A DNA stretch of 64,000 bases, taken from contig CALFNG010000255.1 of the NCBI GenBank assembly GCA_937902985.1, forward strand, positions 1 to 64,000, read 5' to 3'. The notes beneath the pieces were generated by a model. It was not told where the DNA came from. It was given only the letters and a program-made list of their open reading frames with translations, and did no database searches. A program made the position numbers and the translations under genes. This document shows, one piece after another, positions 1-9,182 of this stretch. Source of the DNA: an uncultured Myxococcales bacterium. GTDB lineage: Bacteria; Myxococcota_A; Polyangia; Polyangiales; Polyangiaceae. How positions within the stretch are numbered: position 1 is the first letter of the stretch; every line of letters begins with the position of its first letter.

Positions 1-102
1 GCGGACGCCGCGCCCCCACCGGACGCCGCGGACGCCGAGCCCCCCGCGGATGCCGCGGACGCCGAGCCCCCCGCGGACGCCGCGGACGCCGCGAGCGAGT
101 AG
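1..102 (+). CDS. 3' end of a CDS entering from the left; Ala/Asp/Pro-rich repeat tail (...ADAAPPPDAADAEPPADAADAEPPADAADAASE*)
   Basis: Frame 1 is open from base 1 to TAG at 100-102; encodes tandem EPPADAADA units; abuts the convergent Hsp70 gene ending at 107. Confidence 0.7.
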   Translation, partial: ADAAPPPDAADAEPPADAADAEPPADAADAASE

Positions 103-106
103 CCGC

Positions 107-2914
107 CTACTCCACCAGCCGGAGACCGATCGGCAACGCGTCGCCGAAGAACGCCGCGCGGTCGATCTCGTCGACGGCGACGACTTCGCGCACGGCGCGC
201 ACCTGCTCGGGCTTCGCGCCCGCGGCGACGAGCCGCTTCTCGACTTCCCTGGCCACGCCGTCGTTCACGTCGCGCGCGCGATCCCCCGTCTTCCGGACCA
301 GCGCGACGGCGGCAGCGCGAGCCGTGGGCACGGCGTCCCACTTCTCGCGGAGCAAGTGATCGACCCACCGCTCGGCGACCCCGGGCGTGACGACGTGATG
401 CACGCTCGCGTAGGCGGGGACGCGCGCGCCGAGGCGCCCGATGGCGGCCCAGAGCCGCGGGTCGCGGTCCGTCCACGTACGCTCGAGCACCCATCCGCCG
501 AGCTCCGAGCGCCGGCGGGGCGCGAGCCGCTCGAGCGAAGACGCCAGGTCGAGCGCGTCGTCGAGCGCGAGGATCGGCTTCTTCGGCTTCTTGAGCCCCG
601 CGGTCGCCGGGGCGAGCGCCGGGTCGACGAGATCGCGGAGCTGCGTCTGCATGGCCTCATCGAGGCCGGCCGCGACCCGGCGCCAGGCGATGAAGAACGA
701 TTGCCAGCCGCGCGCCTCCGCCGGAAACGAGAGCCTCTCGTCGAAGAGCGGCGCGAGCCGGACGACGCGCTCCGGATCCAGCGCGTCCCCGAAGCCGGGC
801 CGGACGCACCAGCCCGCGAGGAGCCAGAAGACCCGCTCGTGATCGGCGGATCGACGGCGAGCCCGCGCCCCCGGCGCGAGGGCGTCGAAGAGCGCGCGGC
901 TGGTCTCGACGGTCCACTGCGCGCGCTCACCGAGCGCCCGTTCGAGCTCGCGCACGAGGTCCTTCGCTTCTCGCCCTGTCGCGTCGGCGCGCGGCCTGCC
1001 GAATGCGCGCTCGATGAGCTCGAGAGCCGCGTCGACCCGGCGCGGCGGCCTCGACGAGCCCGGAGGCGGCCGGCTCGTCGCCGAGCCGGCCCTGAGCTGG
1101 AACGCGAGGCGGAAGCGCCGGGGCGCCTGCGACACGGCCTCGACGCACGCGAGGTCCACGGTACCGACGGGGGTGAGCTCTCCCTCGATCGCCACCCGCA
1201 CCTCGGCCGACTCGGCGCCATCGCGCGGCCCGGGCGCGAACGACGGAGCACCCGAGAGCCGCGACGAGACGACCGGCGGCAGGCGCACGAACGACTCGTC
1301 GTCGACGTCGACCACGTCGCCCGCGACCGCGACCGCGTCGTCGCTCGCGAAGAGATCGAAGCGCACGGGCCGTCCGACCACGAGCGCGAAGGTGCGGCCC
1401 CGCGCCACGTGGGTCGCTCCTTCTTCGGCGCCGCGAGGGACGACGCAAACGGCCTTGGGGCGGACGCGTCCTTCGCGATCGCCGCCGCGATCGCCCCCAC
1501 CGTCGCCGGCGATGCCGACGAAGTAGCCGCGCGCCGAGCCGCCGCCGATGCGTATGCCGTGACCGCGGCGCGCCCGCGCGTAGCCGACGGCGCCGCGAGC
1601 CACCGCGAGATCCGGATCCGCATCGGGCAGGCGGGTGACTTCGCTCGCGCCTTCGCCTCGCCAGGCGTGAATGGCGGAGACGAGGCGACGCGCGATGCCG
1701 CTGGCGCGGAAGACGCCGCCGTTCAACAGGATCGCGCTCGGCGCGCCGCCTGCGGGAAGGTGCTGAGCATGACGGCGGACGAACGCCGCCACGTGCCGCG
1801 TGATGGCGACGTCGCGCTCGTAAGGGAGCCCGAACGCGACGAGTCCGCTCCGCGCGCGCTGCGGTCCGGCGTCGAACTCCACGATGGGCAGGAAGCCTTC
1901 GAGCACGATGCGCTCGACCTCGTCGCGCTCGAGGCGCGCCGTCCGGACGGAGCCCACGAGCCCTGCGCCGCGCCCCGCGATGGCGACGGAGGCATGGTCG
2001 GCCGGCGCCTCGCCGAGCAAGAGCTCCTTCGCTCCCCGGCACGAGGCGACGAGCTGCGCGAACGTCGCCGGATCGAGTCTCTCGCCCGCGCTCGCGAGCC
2101 GGGGCTCGACGAGGTGCGCGAGCGCGAGGTCCATGTTGTCGCCGCCGAGGAGCAGGTGAGGTCCCACGGCGACGCGCGTGACGCGCGTCACCCCCGATCC
2201 GGTCGCGTCGCTCGGGGCGCGGACGACGCGGACCAGAGAAAGGTCCGTCGTTCCCCCGCCCACATCGACGACGAGGACGAGCGCCTCGGAGGCTCGCCCG
2301 ACGAGCCGCTCGAGGCCGCCCTCGCCGGAGCGTACCATCCAGTCGTAGAACGCGGCCTGCGGCTCCTCGACGAGCTTCGGCGAGAGCCCCGCTCGACGCG
2401 CGGCCTCGACGGTGAGCTCGCGCGCCACCTCGTCGAAGGACGCGGGCACCGCGAGAACGACCTCCTGTTCCGCGAGCGGCTCGCCCGGATGCTCGACGTC
2501 CCAGGTGCTGCGAACGTGGACGAGGAGGCGCTCCGCAGCTTCGACCGGGGACACCCTCGGCACGCCGTCCGGGGCTCCCCAAGGCAAGATCGCGGCGGTG
2601 CGATCGACGCCCGCGTGCCCGAGCCAGCTCTTGCTCGACGCGACGAGTCGACCGGGCACGTCGGCGCCGCGACGACGGGCGATCTCGCCGAGAGCCCACG
2701 GCGCGTCACCGAACGGATCGTCGTGGCGCTCGCCCTCGACCGGCGCGTAGAGCAGCGACGGGAAGAGCGGCCGCGCCTGCACCGCGCCCGCCCCGACGAG
2801 CTGGGGAACGTCGAAGACGGCCGCTTCCCCCGCGCTGTCGAGCGGCGCCCACGCGACGACGGTGTTCGTCGTCCCGAGGTCGATGCCGACGGCAAGGCGC
2901 GCGGGCGCGAGCAT
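107..2914 (-). CDS. Hsp70/DnaK-family protein with long C-terminal extension
   Basis: N-terminus MLAPARLAVGIDLGTTNTVVAW and VVDVGGGTTDLSLV are actin-like ATPase phosphate motifs; ATG at 2914 chosen over the upstream ORF start. Confidence 0.9.
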   Translation of the reverse strand: MLAPARLAVGIDLGTTNTVVAWAPLDSAGEAAVFDVPQLVGAGAVQARPLFPSLLYAPVEGERHDDPFGDAPWALGEIARRRGADVPGRLVASSKSWLGHAGVDRTAAILPWGAPDGVPRVSPVEAAERLLVHVRSTWDVEHPGEPLAEQEVVLAVPASFDEVARELTVEAARRAGLSPKLVEEPQAAFYDWMVRSGEGGLERLVGRASEALVLVVDVGGGTTDLSLVRVVRAPSDATGSGVTRVTRVAVGPHLLLGGDNMDLALAHLVEPRLASAGERLDPATFAQLVASCRGAKELLLGEAPADHASVAIAGRGAGLVGSVRTARLERDEVERIVLEGFLPIVEFDAGPQRARSGLVAFGLPYERDVAITRHVAAFVRRHAQHLPAGGAPSAILLNGGVFRASGIARRLVSAIHAWRGEGASEVTRLPDADPDLAVARGAVGYARARRGHGIRIGGGSARGYFVGIAGDGGGDRGGDREGRVRPKAVCVVPRGAEEGATHVARGRTFALVVGRPVRFDLFASDDAVAVAGDVVDVDDESFVRLPPVVSSRLSGAPSFAPGPRDGAESAEVRVAIEGELTPVGTVDLACVEAVSQAPRRFRLAFQLRAGSATSRPPPGSSRPPRRVDAALELIERAFGRPRADATGREAKDLVRELERALGERAQWTVETSRALFDALAPGARARRRSADHERVFWLLAGWCVRPGFGDALDPERVVRLAPLFDERLSFPAEARGWQSFFIAWRRVAAGLDEAMQTQLRDLVDPALAPATAGLKKPKKPILALDDALDLASSLERLAPRRRSELGGWVLERTWTDRDPRLWAAIGRLGARVPAYASVHHVVTPGVAERWVDHLLREKWDAVPTARAAAVALVRKTGDRARDVNDGVAREVEKRLVAAGAKPEQVRAVREVVAVDEIDRAAFFGDALPIGLRLVE

Positions 2915-2967
2915 GGGAACGTCTCCGCTTAGCACGCCCTGGCCCGTTCCTCGCAAGGAGCTCGACC

Positions 2968-3378
2968 GTGCCTTGGGCCGATCGCTTTCATGCGTTTGCT
3001 TCTCGCGTATCTTCGATTCTCGGCGCACCCGCCGCATTTCTCGCTGCGCTGGGCATCGTCTTCTTCTGGATGGTGAGCGGCCCGCTCTTTCACTTCTCGG
3101 ATACGTGGCAGCTCGCCATCAACACGGGCACCACGATCGTGACATTCTTGATGGTCTTTCTCATCCAGAACACGCAGAACCGTGACGCCAAGGCGCTGCA
3201 CCTCAAGCTCGACGAGCTGATTCGAGCGAACCGTCACGCCCGAAACGCCCTCATCGACCTGCAACATCTCACCGACTCCGAGCTGCAGGCGCTGGAGCTC
3301 GAGTTCCGCAAGCTTCGCGGGGCGCCGGTGCCCGAGCCGAAGACTTCGAGCATCGTCACGCCCCGCAAGGCGAGTTAG
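2968..3378 (+). CDS. Low-affinity iron permease family small membrane protein
   Basis: FFWMVSGPLFHFSDTWQLAINTGTTIVTFLMVFLIQNTQNRDAKALHLKLDELI is characteristic of this family. Confidence 0.85.
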   Translation: MPWADRFHAFASRVSSILGAPAAFLAALGIVFFWMVSGPLFHFSDTWQLAINTGTTIVTFLMVFLIQNTQNRDAKALHLKLDELIRANRHARNALIDLQHLTDSELQALELEFRKLRGAPVPEPKTSSIVTPRKAS

Positions 3379-3383
3379 CGCAC

Positions 3384-3432
3384 CTCTCTGCTCTGCGCCC
3401 TCTGCGCCTCTGCGGTCCATCTCCCTCTCGAG
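3384..3432. repeat. Dispersed intergenic repeat copy A
   Basis: CTCTCTGCTCTGCGCCCTCTGCGCCTCTGCGGTCCATCTCCCTCTCGAG between convergent genes. Confidence 0.75.
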
Positions 3433-3438
3433 CGTGGC

Positions 3439-5274
3439 TTACGTTGCCCGAACGCTGAGCTCGACGCGCCAGCGCTCGTCGGCGTGGAGAGGCCTGAGGG
3501 GCTCGGCCTCGATGAGCAGCGTGCCCACCTCGGTGACCCGCGAGCGGAGACGGACGGGCACGACATCGCCTTCGCGACGGCCCACGGCCGGCAAAGTGAC
3601 CTCGATCGGCGGCTGCTCATCGAGCTCGTCGGCCTGCCACTCTTCGAGCGCGTCACCGGCTTTGTCGTCACGGCGAACGCTCGAGCCGAAGAAGCGAAAG
3701 CGGACCGGCTCGCCCACGATGACGCCGAGTTCGTGGGGCGGCAGAGCGGCTTCGGTTCCCTCTTCCATGCCGAACGGCGCGACGCAGAGGGCCGTGATCG
3801 GCGGCTCGAGCCCGGGCACGGCGGGTACGGCGCCTTCGATCCCCACGTAGTACGCGCGCGCCGTGCCGCCGCGGATGCGCAGGCCCTTGCCCCGCCGCAC
3901 GAGCGCATAGGCGCACGCGCCGCGGGCCACGGCGAGGTCGAGATCGGCCCCCTCGAGCACGCGCACCGGGGGCGCGCCGTCGCCTGCGAGCCACGCGTCG
4001 AGCGTCTCGACGAGGCGCTGCCGCAGCGGGTCGGCCTTCATCACCCCGCCGTTGAACAGGACGGCCGTGGGCGCGAGGAGCCTGGGCGCGCGCTCTTCGG
4101 TCGAACGGCCGACGAAGCCCTCGAGCCTCGAGAGAGCTCCCGATTGGCGGGCGAGGAACGCCGCGAGGTGGCGCGTCACCGCGGGGTCGGACGCGTAGGG
4201 CAGGCCGAGCTGGGTCAGCCCCGCTCTCGCCCGGGTCGTCGGACGCGCGTCGGCGGACACGCTCGGAAAGAACCCGTCGACGATGTTCCGGGTGACCTCC
4301 TCGCGCGTGAGCTCCGTGCGTAGCGTGGCGCCGAGGAGGGCGGAGCCTCGCGACGCGATCGCGATCGGCGCCGACGGGAGGGACACGTCGGAGAGCAGGC
4401 GCTCCTTCGCGACGCGGCACGCGTGTACGAGGCTCACCTGTTGCCAGCGATCGACGACCTTGCCTTCGACCTCGAGCTTCTGGCGCGCGAGGTGCGCGAG
4501 GGCGAGATCCATGTTGTCGCCGCCGAGCAGGATGTGGTCGCCCACGGCCACACGGACGAGATCGAGCGCCCCGTCCTTGTCGACCGCGGCGATCACCGAG
4601 AAGTCCGTGGTGCCGCCGCCCACGTCGACGACGAGCACGACGTCGCCCGGAGAAATCTGCCCCCGCCAGGCGTCGCCCATGCCGAGCGTCCACGCGTAGA
4701 GAGCGGCCTGCGGCTCTTCGAGCAACGTGATCTTCTCGATCCCGGCGGCCAGAGCCGCCTCGACGGTGAGCTCGCGTGCGGACGCGTCGAACGACGCGGG
4801 CACGGTGAGGATGACGTCTTGTTGCGCCAGCGAGGCGTCGCCTCCGCCGAAGCGCGCGTCGAAGGCCTCGACCAGATGCTCGAGGTAGCGCCACGAGGTC
4901 TCGACCGGCGAGATCTTCTCGACGTCTTCGGGGGCGCCGAGCGGCAGGATGCCGGCGCGCCGGTCGACGGTCGGGTGCGAAAGCCAGCTCTTGGCGCTCG
5001 AGATGACGCGCGCGGGCGCGTCGACGCCGCGAGCCCGCGCGTACTCGCCGACCACGAACGTGCGCTCGGCGTCCCAGGGAAGGGCCTGAGGCCCCTCGCT
5101 CGCGTGCGCGAAGTAAAGAAAAGACGGCAGGAGCGGTTGCGCCTCGATTTGCCCCTGCGAGACGCGCTGCGGAATGGAGAGCACCTGCGGTCGGGGCGTG
5201 TCGCCATCGAACGGCGCGACCGCCAGGGTCGTGTGCGTCGTGCCGAGGTCGATCCCCACCGCGAAGCGCGTCAC
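3439..5274 (-). CDS. Hsp70-family protein
   Basis: MTRFAVGIDLGTTHTTLAVAPF; VVDVGGGTTDFSV; 4-nt overlap with the upstream DUF2760 gene. Confidence 0.9.
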   Translation of the reverse strand: MTRFAVGIDLGTTHTTLAVAPFDGDTPRPQVLSIPQRVSQGQIEAQPLLPSFLYFAHASEGPQALPWDAERTFVVGEYARARGVDAPARVISSAKSWLSHPTVDRRAGILPLGAPEDVEKISPVETSWRYLEHLVEAFDARFGGGDASLAQQDVILTVPASFDASARELTVEAALAAGIEKITLLEEPQAALYAWTLGMGDAWRGQISPGDVVLVVDVGGGTTDFSVIAAVDKDGALDLVRVAVGDHILLGGDNMDLALAHLARQKLEVEGKVVDRWQQVSLVHACRVAKERLLSDVSLPSAPIAIASRGSALLGATLRTELTREEVTRNIVDGFFPSVSADARPTTRARAGLTQLGLPYASDPAVTRHLAAFLARQSGALSRLEGFVGRSTEERAPRLLAPTAVLFNGGVMKADPLRQRLVETLDAWLAGDGAPPVRVLEGADLDLAVARGACAYALVRRGKGLRIRGGTARAYYVGIEGAVPAVPGLEPPITALCVAPFGMEEGTEAALPPHELGVIVGEPVRFRFFGSSVRRDDKAGDALEEWQADELDEQPPIEVTLPAVGRREGDVVPVRLRSRVTEVGTLLIEAEPLRPLHADERWRVELSVRAT

Positions 5275-5855
5275 GGGAGCTCGACCTCAGCGGGCGCGAG
5301 GACGCGCGCGTCGTACCCGGCCATGATTTGCGGCAGGTCGAGGCGCGTCGCGCGCCAGCCGCGATGGCGCAGCACGCCCGCGTACGGTGGCTGCCCGCCC
5401 ACCCTGCCGGTCAGCTTCACTTCATCGGGCGCGAAGCCCTCGTTCAAGATCACGCGCGCGCCCTCGTCTTCGGTGCGAACCGGCTCGATCGTGGCGTGAG
5501 CGCGCAGCGCTTTGCGGCATCCGTCGTGCACTACCCGCGCCGCCGCGCCCACGTCGGCGTCGGGAAAGGTCGTGATGTCTTGCTGGAGAAAGTCGACGAG
5601 GCGGCCTTCGCGCTGAAGGAGCGAGAGGAGCTGCAGGGCGCGAACGGGCGGGGACGCGACCGTCGGCGCGACAGTCGACGCCGGCGGAGGCGAAGGAGGC
5701 GGCAGCAGCGCTTCGGCGTCCGCTGCCGGGAGCGCCGGCGCGTTGCCCGCCGCCCAGGCGCGCGACGCGAACGAGCCGTCGAAGAGCACGCGGAAGAAGC
5801 AGACCCACGCGAACCAGAGGCGCGTCGGCAGGGGCAGCATCGTCGGGGGCAGCAT
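5271..5855 (-). CDS. DUF2760-type protein
   Basis: C-terminus VKLTGRVGGQPPYAGVLRHRGWRATRLDLP and N-terminal hydrophobic segment; coupled to Hsp70. Confidence 0.75.
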   Translation of the reverse strand: MLPPTMLPLPTRLWFAWVCFFRVLFDGSFASRAWAAGNAPALPAADAEALLPPPSPPPASTVAPTVASPPVRALQLLSLLQREGRLVDFLQQDITTFPDADVGAAARVVHDGCRKALRAHATIEPVRTEDEGARVILNEGFAPDEVKLTGRVGGQPPYAGVLRHRGWRATRLDLPQIMAGYDARVLAPAEVELP

Positions 5856-5948
5856 CGATGACGTCTCCTCGGCCACGGACCAGACACTACTAGACAACCG
5901 CGGTTCTGCGCGCCATGACCGCCAGAATGCGGCAAAACGTAACGCGAG

Positions 5949-6782
5949 GTGTGGTACGGCCTCGGGTTCGCCATGCCCGTGTTCATCGCTGTGCTCCTCG
6001 GGGTCGTCGAGGGGTTGACCGAGTACCTTCCCGTGTCCTCTACGGGGCACCTCGAGCTCGCGGGCCACATGCTCGGCTTGCCCGACGACGCAGCGACCTC
6101 GTCGTTCGAGATCGTGATCCAGCTCGGCGCGATCCTCGCGGTCGTCGTTCACTACCGCGCGCTCCTGGCCGAGCGCACGGCGGGCCTCTTCCGCCGAGAC
6201 CCGGCGGCCATCCGCCTGCTATTGGCGCTCGCGATCGCGTTCGCGCCGGCCGCGTTGGTGGGGCTCCTCTTCCGGAAGGCCATCAAGGCCCACCTGTTCA
6301 AGCCTCTCCCGATCGCCGCGGCGCTCATCGTCGGAGGGGTGTTGATGATCGTCGTCGAGCGCCTCCGGGCGCGTCGCGGCACGGTGGGCGAAGACGGCCT
6401 CGAGCGCGTGACGCCGCGACGCGCGCTCGCGATCGGGCTCGGGCAGTGCTTCTCGCTCTGGCCGGGGTCGTCGCGCTCGATGTGCACGATCGTCGCAGGC
6501 CAGCTCTCGGGCCTGTCGACGGCAACGGCCGCGGAGTTCTCGTTCCTCCTCGCGCTTCCGACACTCGGCGCGGCCACGATCTTCGAGGGCTACAAGGCGC
6601 GGCACGTGCTGTTCGCCAACGGCGGCGGCCTGAACCTGGCCGTGGGGCTCGTCGTATCGTTCCTCGTGGCCTGGGCCGTCATCGCGAGCTTTCTCCGTTA
6701 CCTTCGGGCACGCGGGCTGGAGCCGTTCGGCTGGTACCGAATCGTGATCGGAGTCGTCGCCCTGTGGGTCCTCGCGAGCTGA
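5949..6782 (+). CDS. uppP: Undecaprenyl-diphosphate phosphatase
   Basis: LLGVVEGLTEYLPVSSTGHLEL and PGSSRSMCTIVAGQLSGL motifs. Confidence 0.95.
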   Translation: MWYGLGFAMPVFIAVLLGVVEGLTEYLPVSSTGHLELAGHMLGLPDDAATSSFEIVIQLGAILAVVVHYRALLAERTAGLFRRDPAAIRLLLALAIAFAPAALVGLLFRKAIKAHLFKPLPIAAALIVGGVLMIVVERLRARRGTVGEDGLERVTPRRALAIGLGQCFSLWPGSSRSMCTIVAGQLSGLSTATAAEFSFLLALPTLGAATIFEGYKARHVLFANGGGLNLAVGLVVSFLVAWAVIASFLRYLRARGLEPFGWYRIVIGVVALWVLAS

Positions 6783-7783
6783 CGCCCTCGGCGACCCGAA
6801 CGCACGGGCTCTTCGCCTGGGCCGCCGCGTGCTCAGTGGCGGTGCTCGCGTGTGCCCCGGCGCGCGACGCCGTCTCGCCGCCGCACGGGCCATCGGCTGG
6901 CGGAGCGGCCCCGAATGGACCCTCGGCACCGCTCGAACCGATCGTGGACCTCGACCCGGGCCCGGCGCTCGCGCTGCTGCCCGACGAGGGAGAAATCCTG
7001 GTACGGACCAATGTGCTTCGCGGTCATCCTGTGGGCGCGCGCATCGGGCCCATACTCGGTACGTGGCCGGGCTGGAGGGAGACGCTCCACGCGGTGGCGC
7101 GCGACCCGATCGTCGACCTCGACTGGATCGACCTGGTCGGGCCGGCGGATGCGAGCCAAGGGCGACTGGTGGCGCGAACGGCCGCCGGCACGCCGGACGC
7201 CGCGCTCGACGGGCGCCTCGTGGCGCTCCAGGCGCGCTCGGCGGAACCCGCGGCGAGTCACGTCGAACCGGGGGTCAACGCCGCAGCGGCCCGCCTCGAC
7301 GGTGTGCTCCGGGTCGTCTTCCGCGCGCAGCCCCGGACGGTCGCGGCTGTCCCCGTATCACGAGGCCTCGCGACGTCGCACGTCCTCGCGCGCGCCAGAC
7401 TCCACGACCCGCCCACCGCGCACCTCGAAGCCGTGCACGCCGACGTACCGGATCCCCACACCCTCGTCCGCGTGGTGCCGCAGGCGATCCGTCGAATGCG
7501 CGCGCAGGTTTTCGCGCTCCCCGGCGGAGACGCCGACGCGAACGCCGAGGGCGACTGCGCGAACCCCGACGACGCCGCGCGCGCCGGCGCGAACCTGCGA
7601 GACACCATCGCGCAGCAAAACTTCGCCATCGTGCGGATGCTCACCCACGGGTTGCTCGACAGCGTCGTCGTGACCGTCGAGGGTGCGACGGTCAAGATGC
7701 GCCTCCACGCGACGCGCGATCAGCTCGAGGCCGTCGTCGGCCTCGTCTCCGCAATGATCCCCGCGGGCGACGGCGAGCGCTGA
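6764..7783 (+). CDS. Hypothetical lipoprotein
   Basis: In-frame GTG at 6764, signal peptide with lipobox-like VAVLAC; start uncertain. Confidence 0.55.
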   Translation: MGPRELTPSATRTHGLFAWAAACSVAVLACAPARDAVSPPHGPSAGGAAPNGPSAPLEPIVDLDPGPALALLPDEGEILVRTNVLRGHPVGARIGPILGTWPGWRETLHAVARDPIVDLDWIDLVGPADASQGRLVARTAAGTPDAALDGRLVALQARSAEPAASHVEPGVNAAAARLDGVLRVVFRAQPRTVAAVPVSRGLATSHVLARARLHDPPTAHLEAVHADVPDPHTLVRVVPQAIRRMRAQVFALPGGDADANAEGDCANPDDAARAGANLRDTIAQQNFAIVRMLTHGLLDSVVVTVEGATVKMRLHATRDQLEAVVGLVSAMIPAGDGER

Positions 7784-7877
7784 AGAACCGGCCTTTGCGA
7801 CGGGCGTCGAAGACACGAGGCGCGGCTGGACTTTCTCGCCGGTTGCTCCCTATAGAGTGCGTCCACGGAGGCCTTTC

Positions 7878-8198
7878 ATGAACGAAAGATTGTCGCGTCG
7901 TGACGTGCTTCAGAAGAGCGCTGCATTGGGCGTCCTCGCCGTCGTGGGCACAGCCGCCTGCGGCAAGTCCGAGCCGAAGGGCCCGTCCTGCTCCGACACG
8001 ACGAGCCTGACCGCAGCCGACGCGCAGGTCCGCACGCAGCTGGCGTACGTCGATCGCTCGCTCGAGCCCGGCAAGGTGTGCTCGGGCTGTCAGCAGTTCT
8101 TGCCCGCCGCTCCCGACACGTGCGGGGCCTGCAAGATCCTGAAGGGCCCCATCAGCCCGAACGGCAACTGCAAGTCGTTCCTCGCCAAGACCACCTGA
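7878..8198 (+). CDS. High-potential iron-sulfur protein (HiPIP), Tat signal with lipobox
   Basis: SRRDVLQK twin-arginine motif, GTAAC lipobox, CSGCQQF...CGACKILKGPISPNGNCKSF cluster-binding pattern. Confidence 0.85.
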   Translation: MNERLSRRDVLQKSAALGVLAVVGTAACGKSEPKGPSCSDTTSLTAADAQVRTQLAYVDRSLEPGKVCSGCQQFLPAAPDTCGACKILKGPISPNGNCKSFLAKTT

Positions 8199-8211
8199 GC
8201 GCGAGCCCCGC

Positions 8212-8493
8212 TCACGCCGGCAGCGACTTGGACCGCGCATAACGGCCCCAGGCGAGCTGCGAGAGCGCGAGCACGACGAGCGCGCCCGCGGCAGCGAAGA
8301 TGAGCTGTTCGGTGCGCGACTCGTCCGGCGCGATCGCGTGGCTGATGACGCCCCCGGCGACGGCTCCGAGCGGGCCGAGCAGCATCTTCACGACGACGCC
8401 CGCGCCGCCGCGGAGAAATGGCAAGATCATTCCGGCGAGGCTCGCTGCGACGCCGATCGCGACCCAGCCGAGCAAGCTATCTACACCATTCAT
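8212..8493 (-). CDS. Small integral membrane protein, possibly transglycosylase-associated/GlsB-like
   Basis: Three hydrophobic segments, Gly-rich (GWVAIGVAASLAGMILPFLRGG); family assignment tentative. Confidence 0.5.
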   Translation of the reverse strand: MNGVDSLLGWVAIGVAASLAGMILPFLRGGAGVVVKMLLGPLGAVAGGVISHAIAPDESRTEQLIFAAAGALVVLALSQLAWGRYARSKSLPA

Positions 8494-8538
8494 GGGAACG
8501 TCCTTTCTCTTTCAGGCACGCCGCGTCTTTGCGGCGGC

Positions 8539-8847
8539 CTACGATTCCTTGGTGCCGGCGACGCCGTCGACGGACATGATCTCGCAGAGCCACCACTCGT
8601 CGGCGGGGGCGCTGGTGTCGATGCGCATCAAGACGCGCTCGCCCGGCTGCGTGGCCTTGAGCACGCTCGAGACCGCGCGACCGCTCTTGTTCGCTCCACC
8701 CTGCTCCCAGTCAACGAGTTCGCCGCGCTTGTGTACGGCACCGGCCGGCTGAAAGAGCTCGTAGGGCACCAGCAACACCGGCTCGTCCGGCGCGCGCTCG
8801 AACGTGGTCTTGCGCACCACGTCTCGTATCCGGATGGAGTTGGGCAT
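8539..8847 (-). CDS. Hypothetical protein (102 aa)
   Basis: Well-formed ORF between same-strand genes; no recognised family. Confidence 0.5.
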   Translation of the reverse strand: MPNSIRIRDVVRKTTFERAPDEPVLLVPYELFQPAGAVHKRGELVDWEQGGANKSGRAVSSVLKATQPGERVLMRIDTSAPADEWWLCEIMSVDGVAGTKES

Positions 8848-9120
8848 TCGATCTTCCCTCCGCTGGGGGCGCGGGGAATGTCCCCGTGCAGCATCCGATG
8901 GGTGTGCCAGAACCGTTCCAGATGGAACTCGACCGCAGCGCGAGCGGTCGAAATGGCGTTCCTGAAGGCCGACTCGCTACGAATGCAGAGCCCTGAAGGG
9001 GCGAGGCGCGTAAAAACGCCTCGGCTCGGTGCGTGCCCACCGCGACGGGCCCGGTCGCCGAGCGAACCCAGCCCACCAGCCAGGCCCTCTCAGCGACTCC
9101 CGGTTGGGGAGCGGAGCTCG

Positions 9121-9145
9121 AGGGGAGCGGGCCGCCCGCTCCCCT
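9121..9145. repeat. Perfect GC-rich inverted repeat downstream of glnA, possible transcription terminator without T-tract
   Basis: AGGGGAGCGGG-CCG-CCCGCTCCCCT, 11-bp arms. Confidence 0.6.
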
Positions 9146-9182
9146 GGACCATAACAGGCCCGCCCGCTCCTCTCGAACGTCA

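Noticed and set aside
50-2932. 960-aa plus-strand ORF
   Set aside because: Antisense to an unambiguous Hsp70 gene; no recognisable domains.
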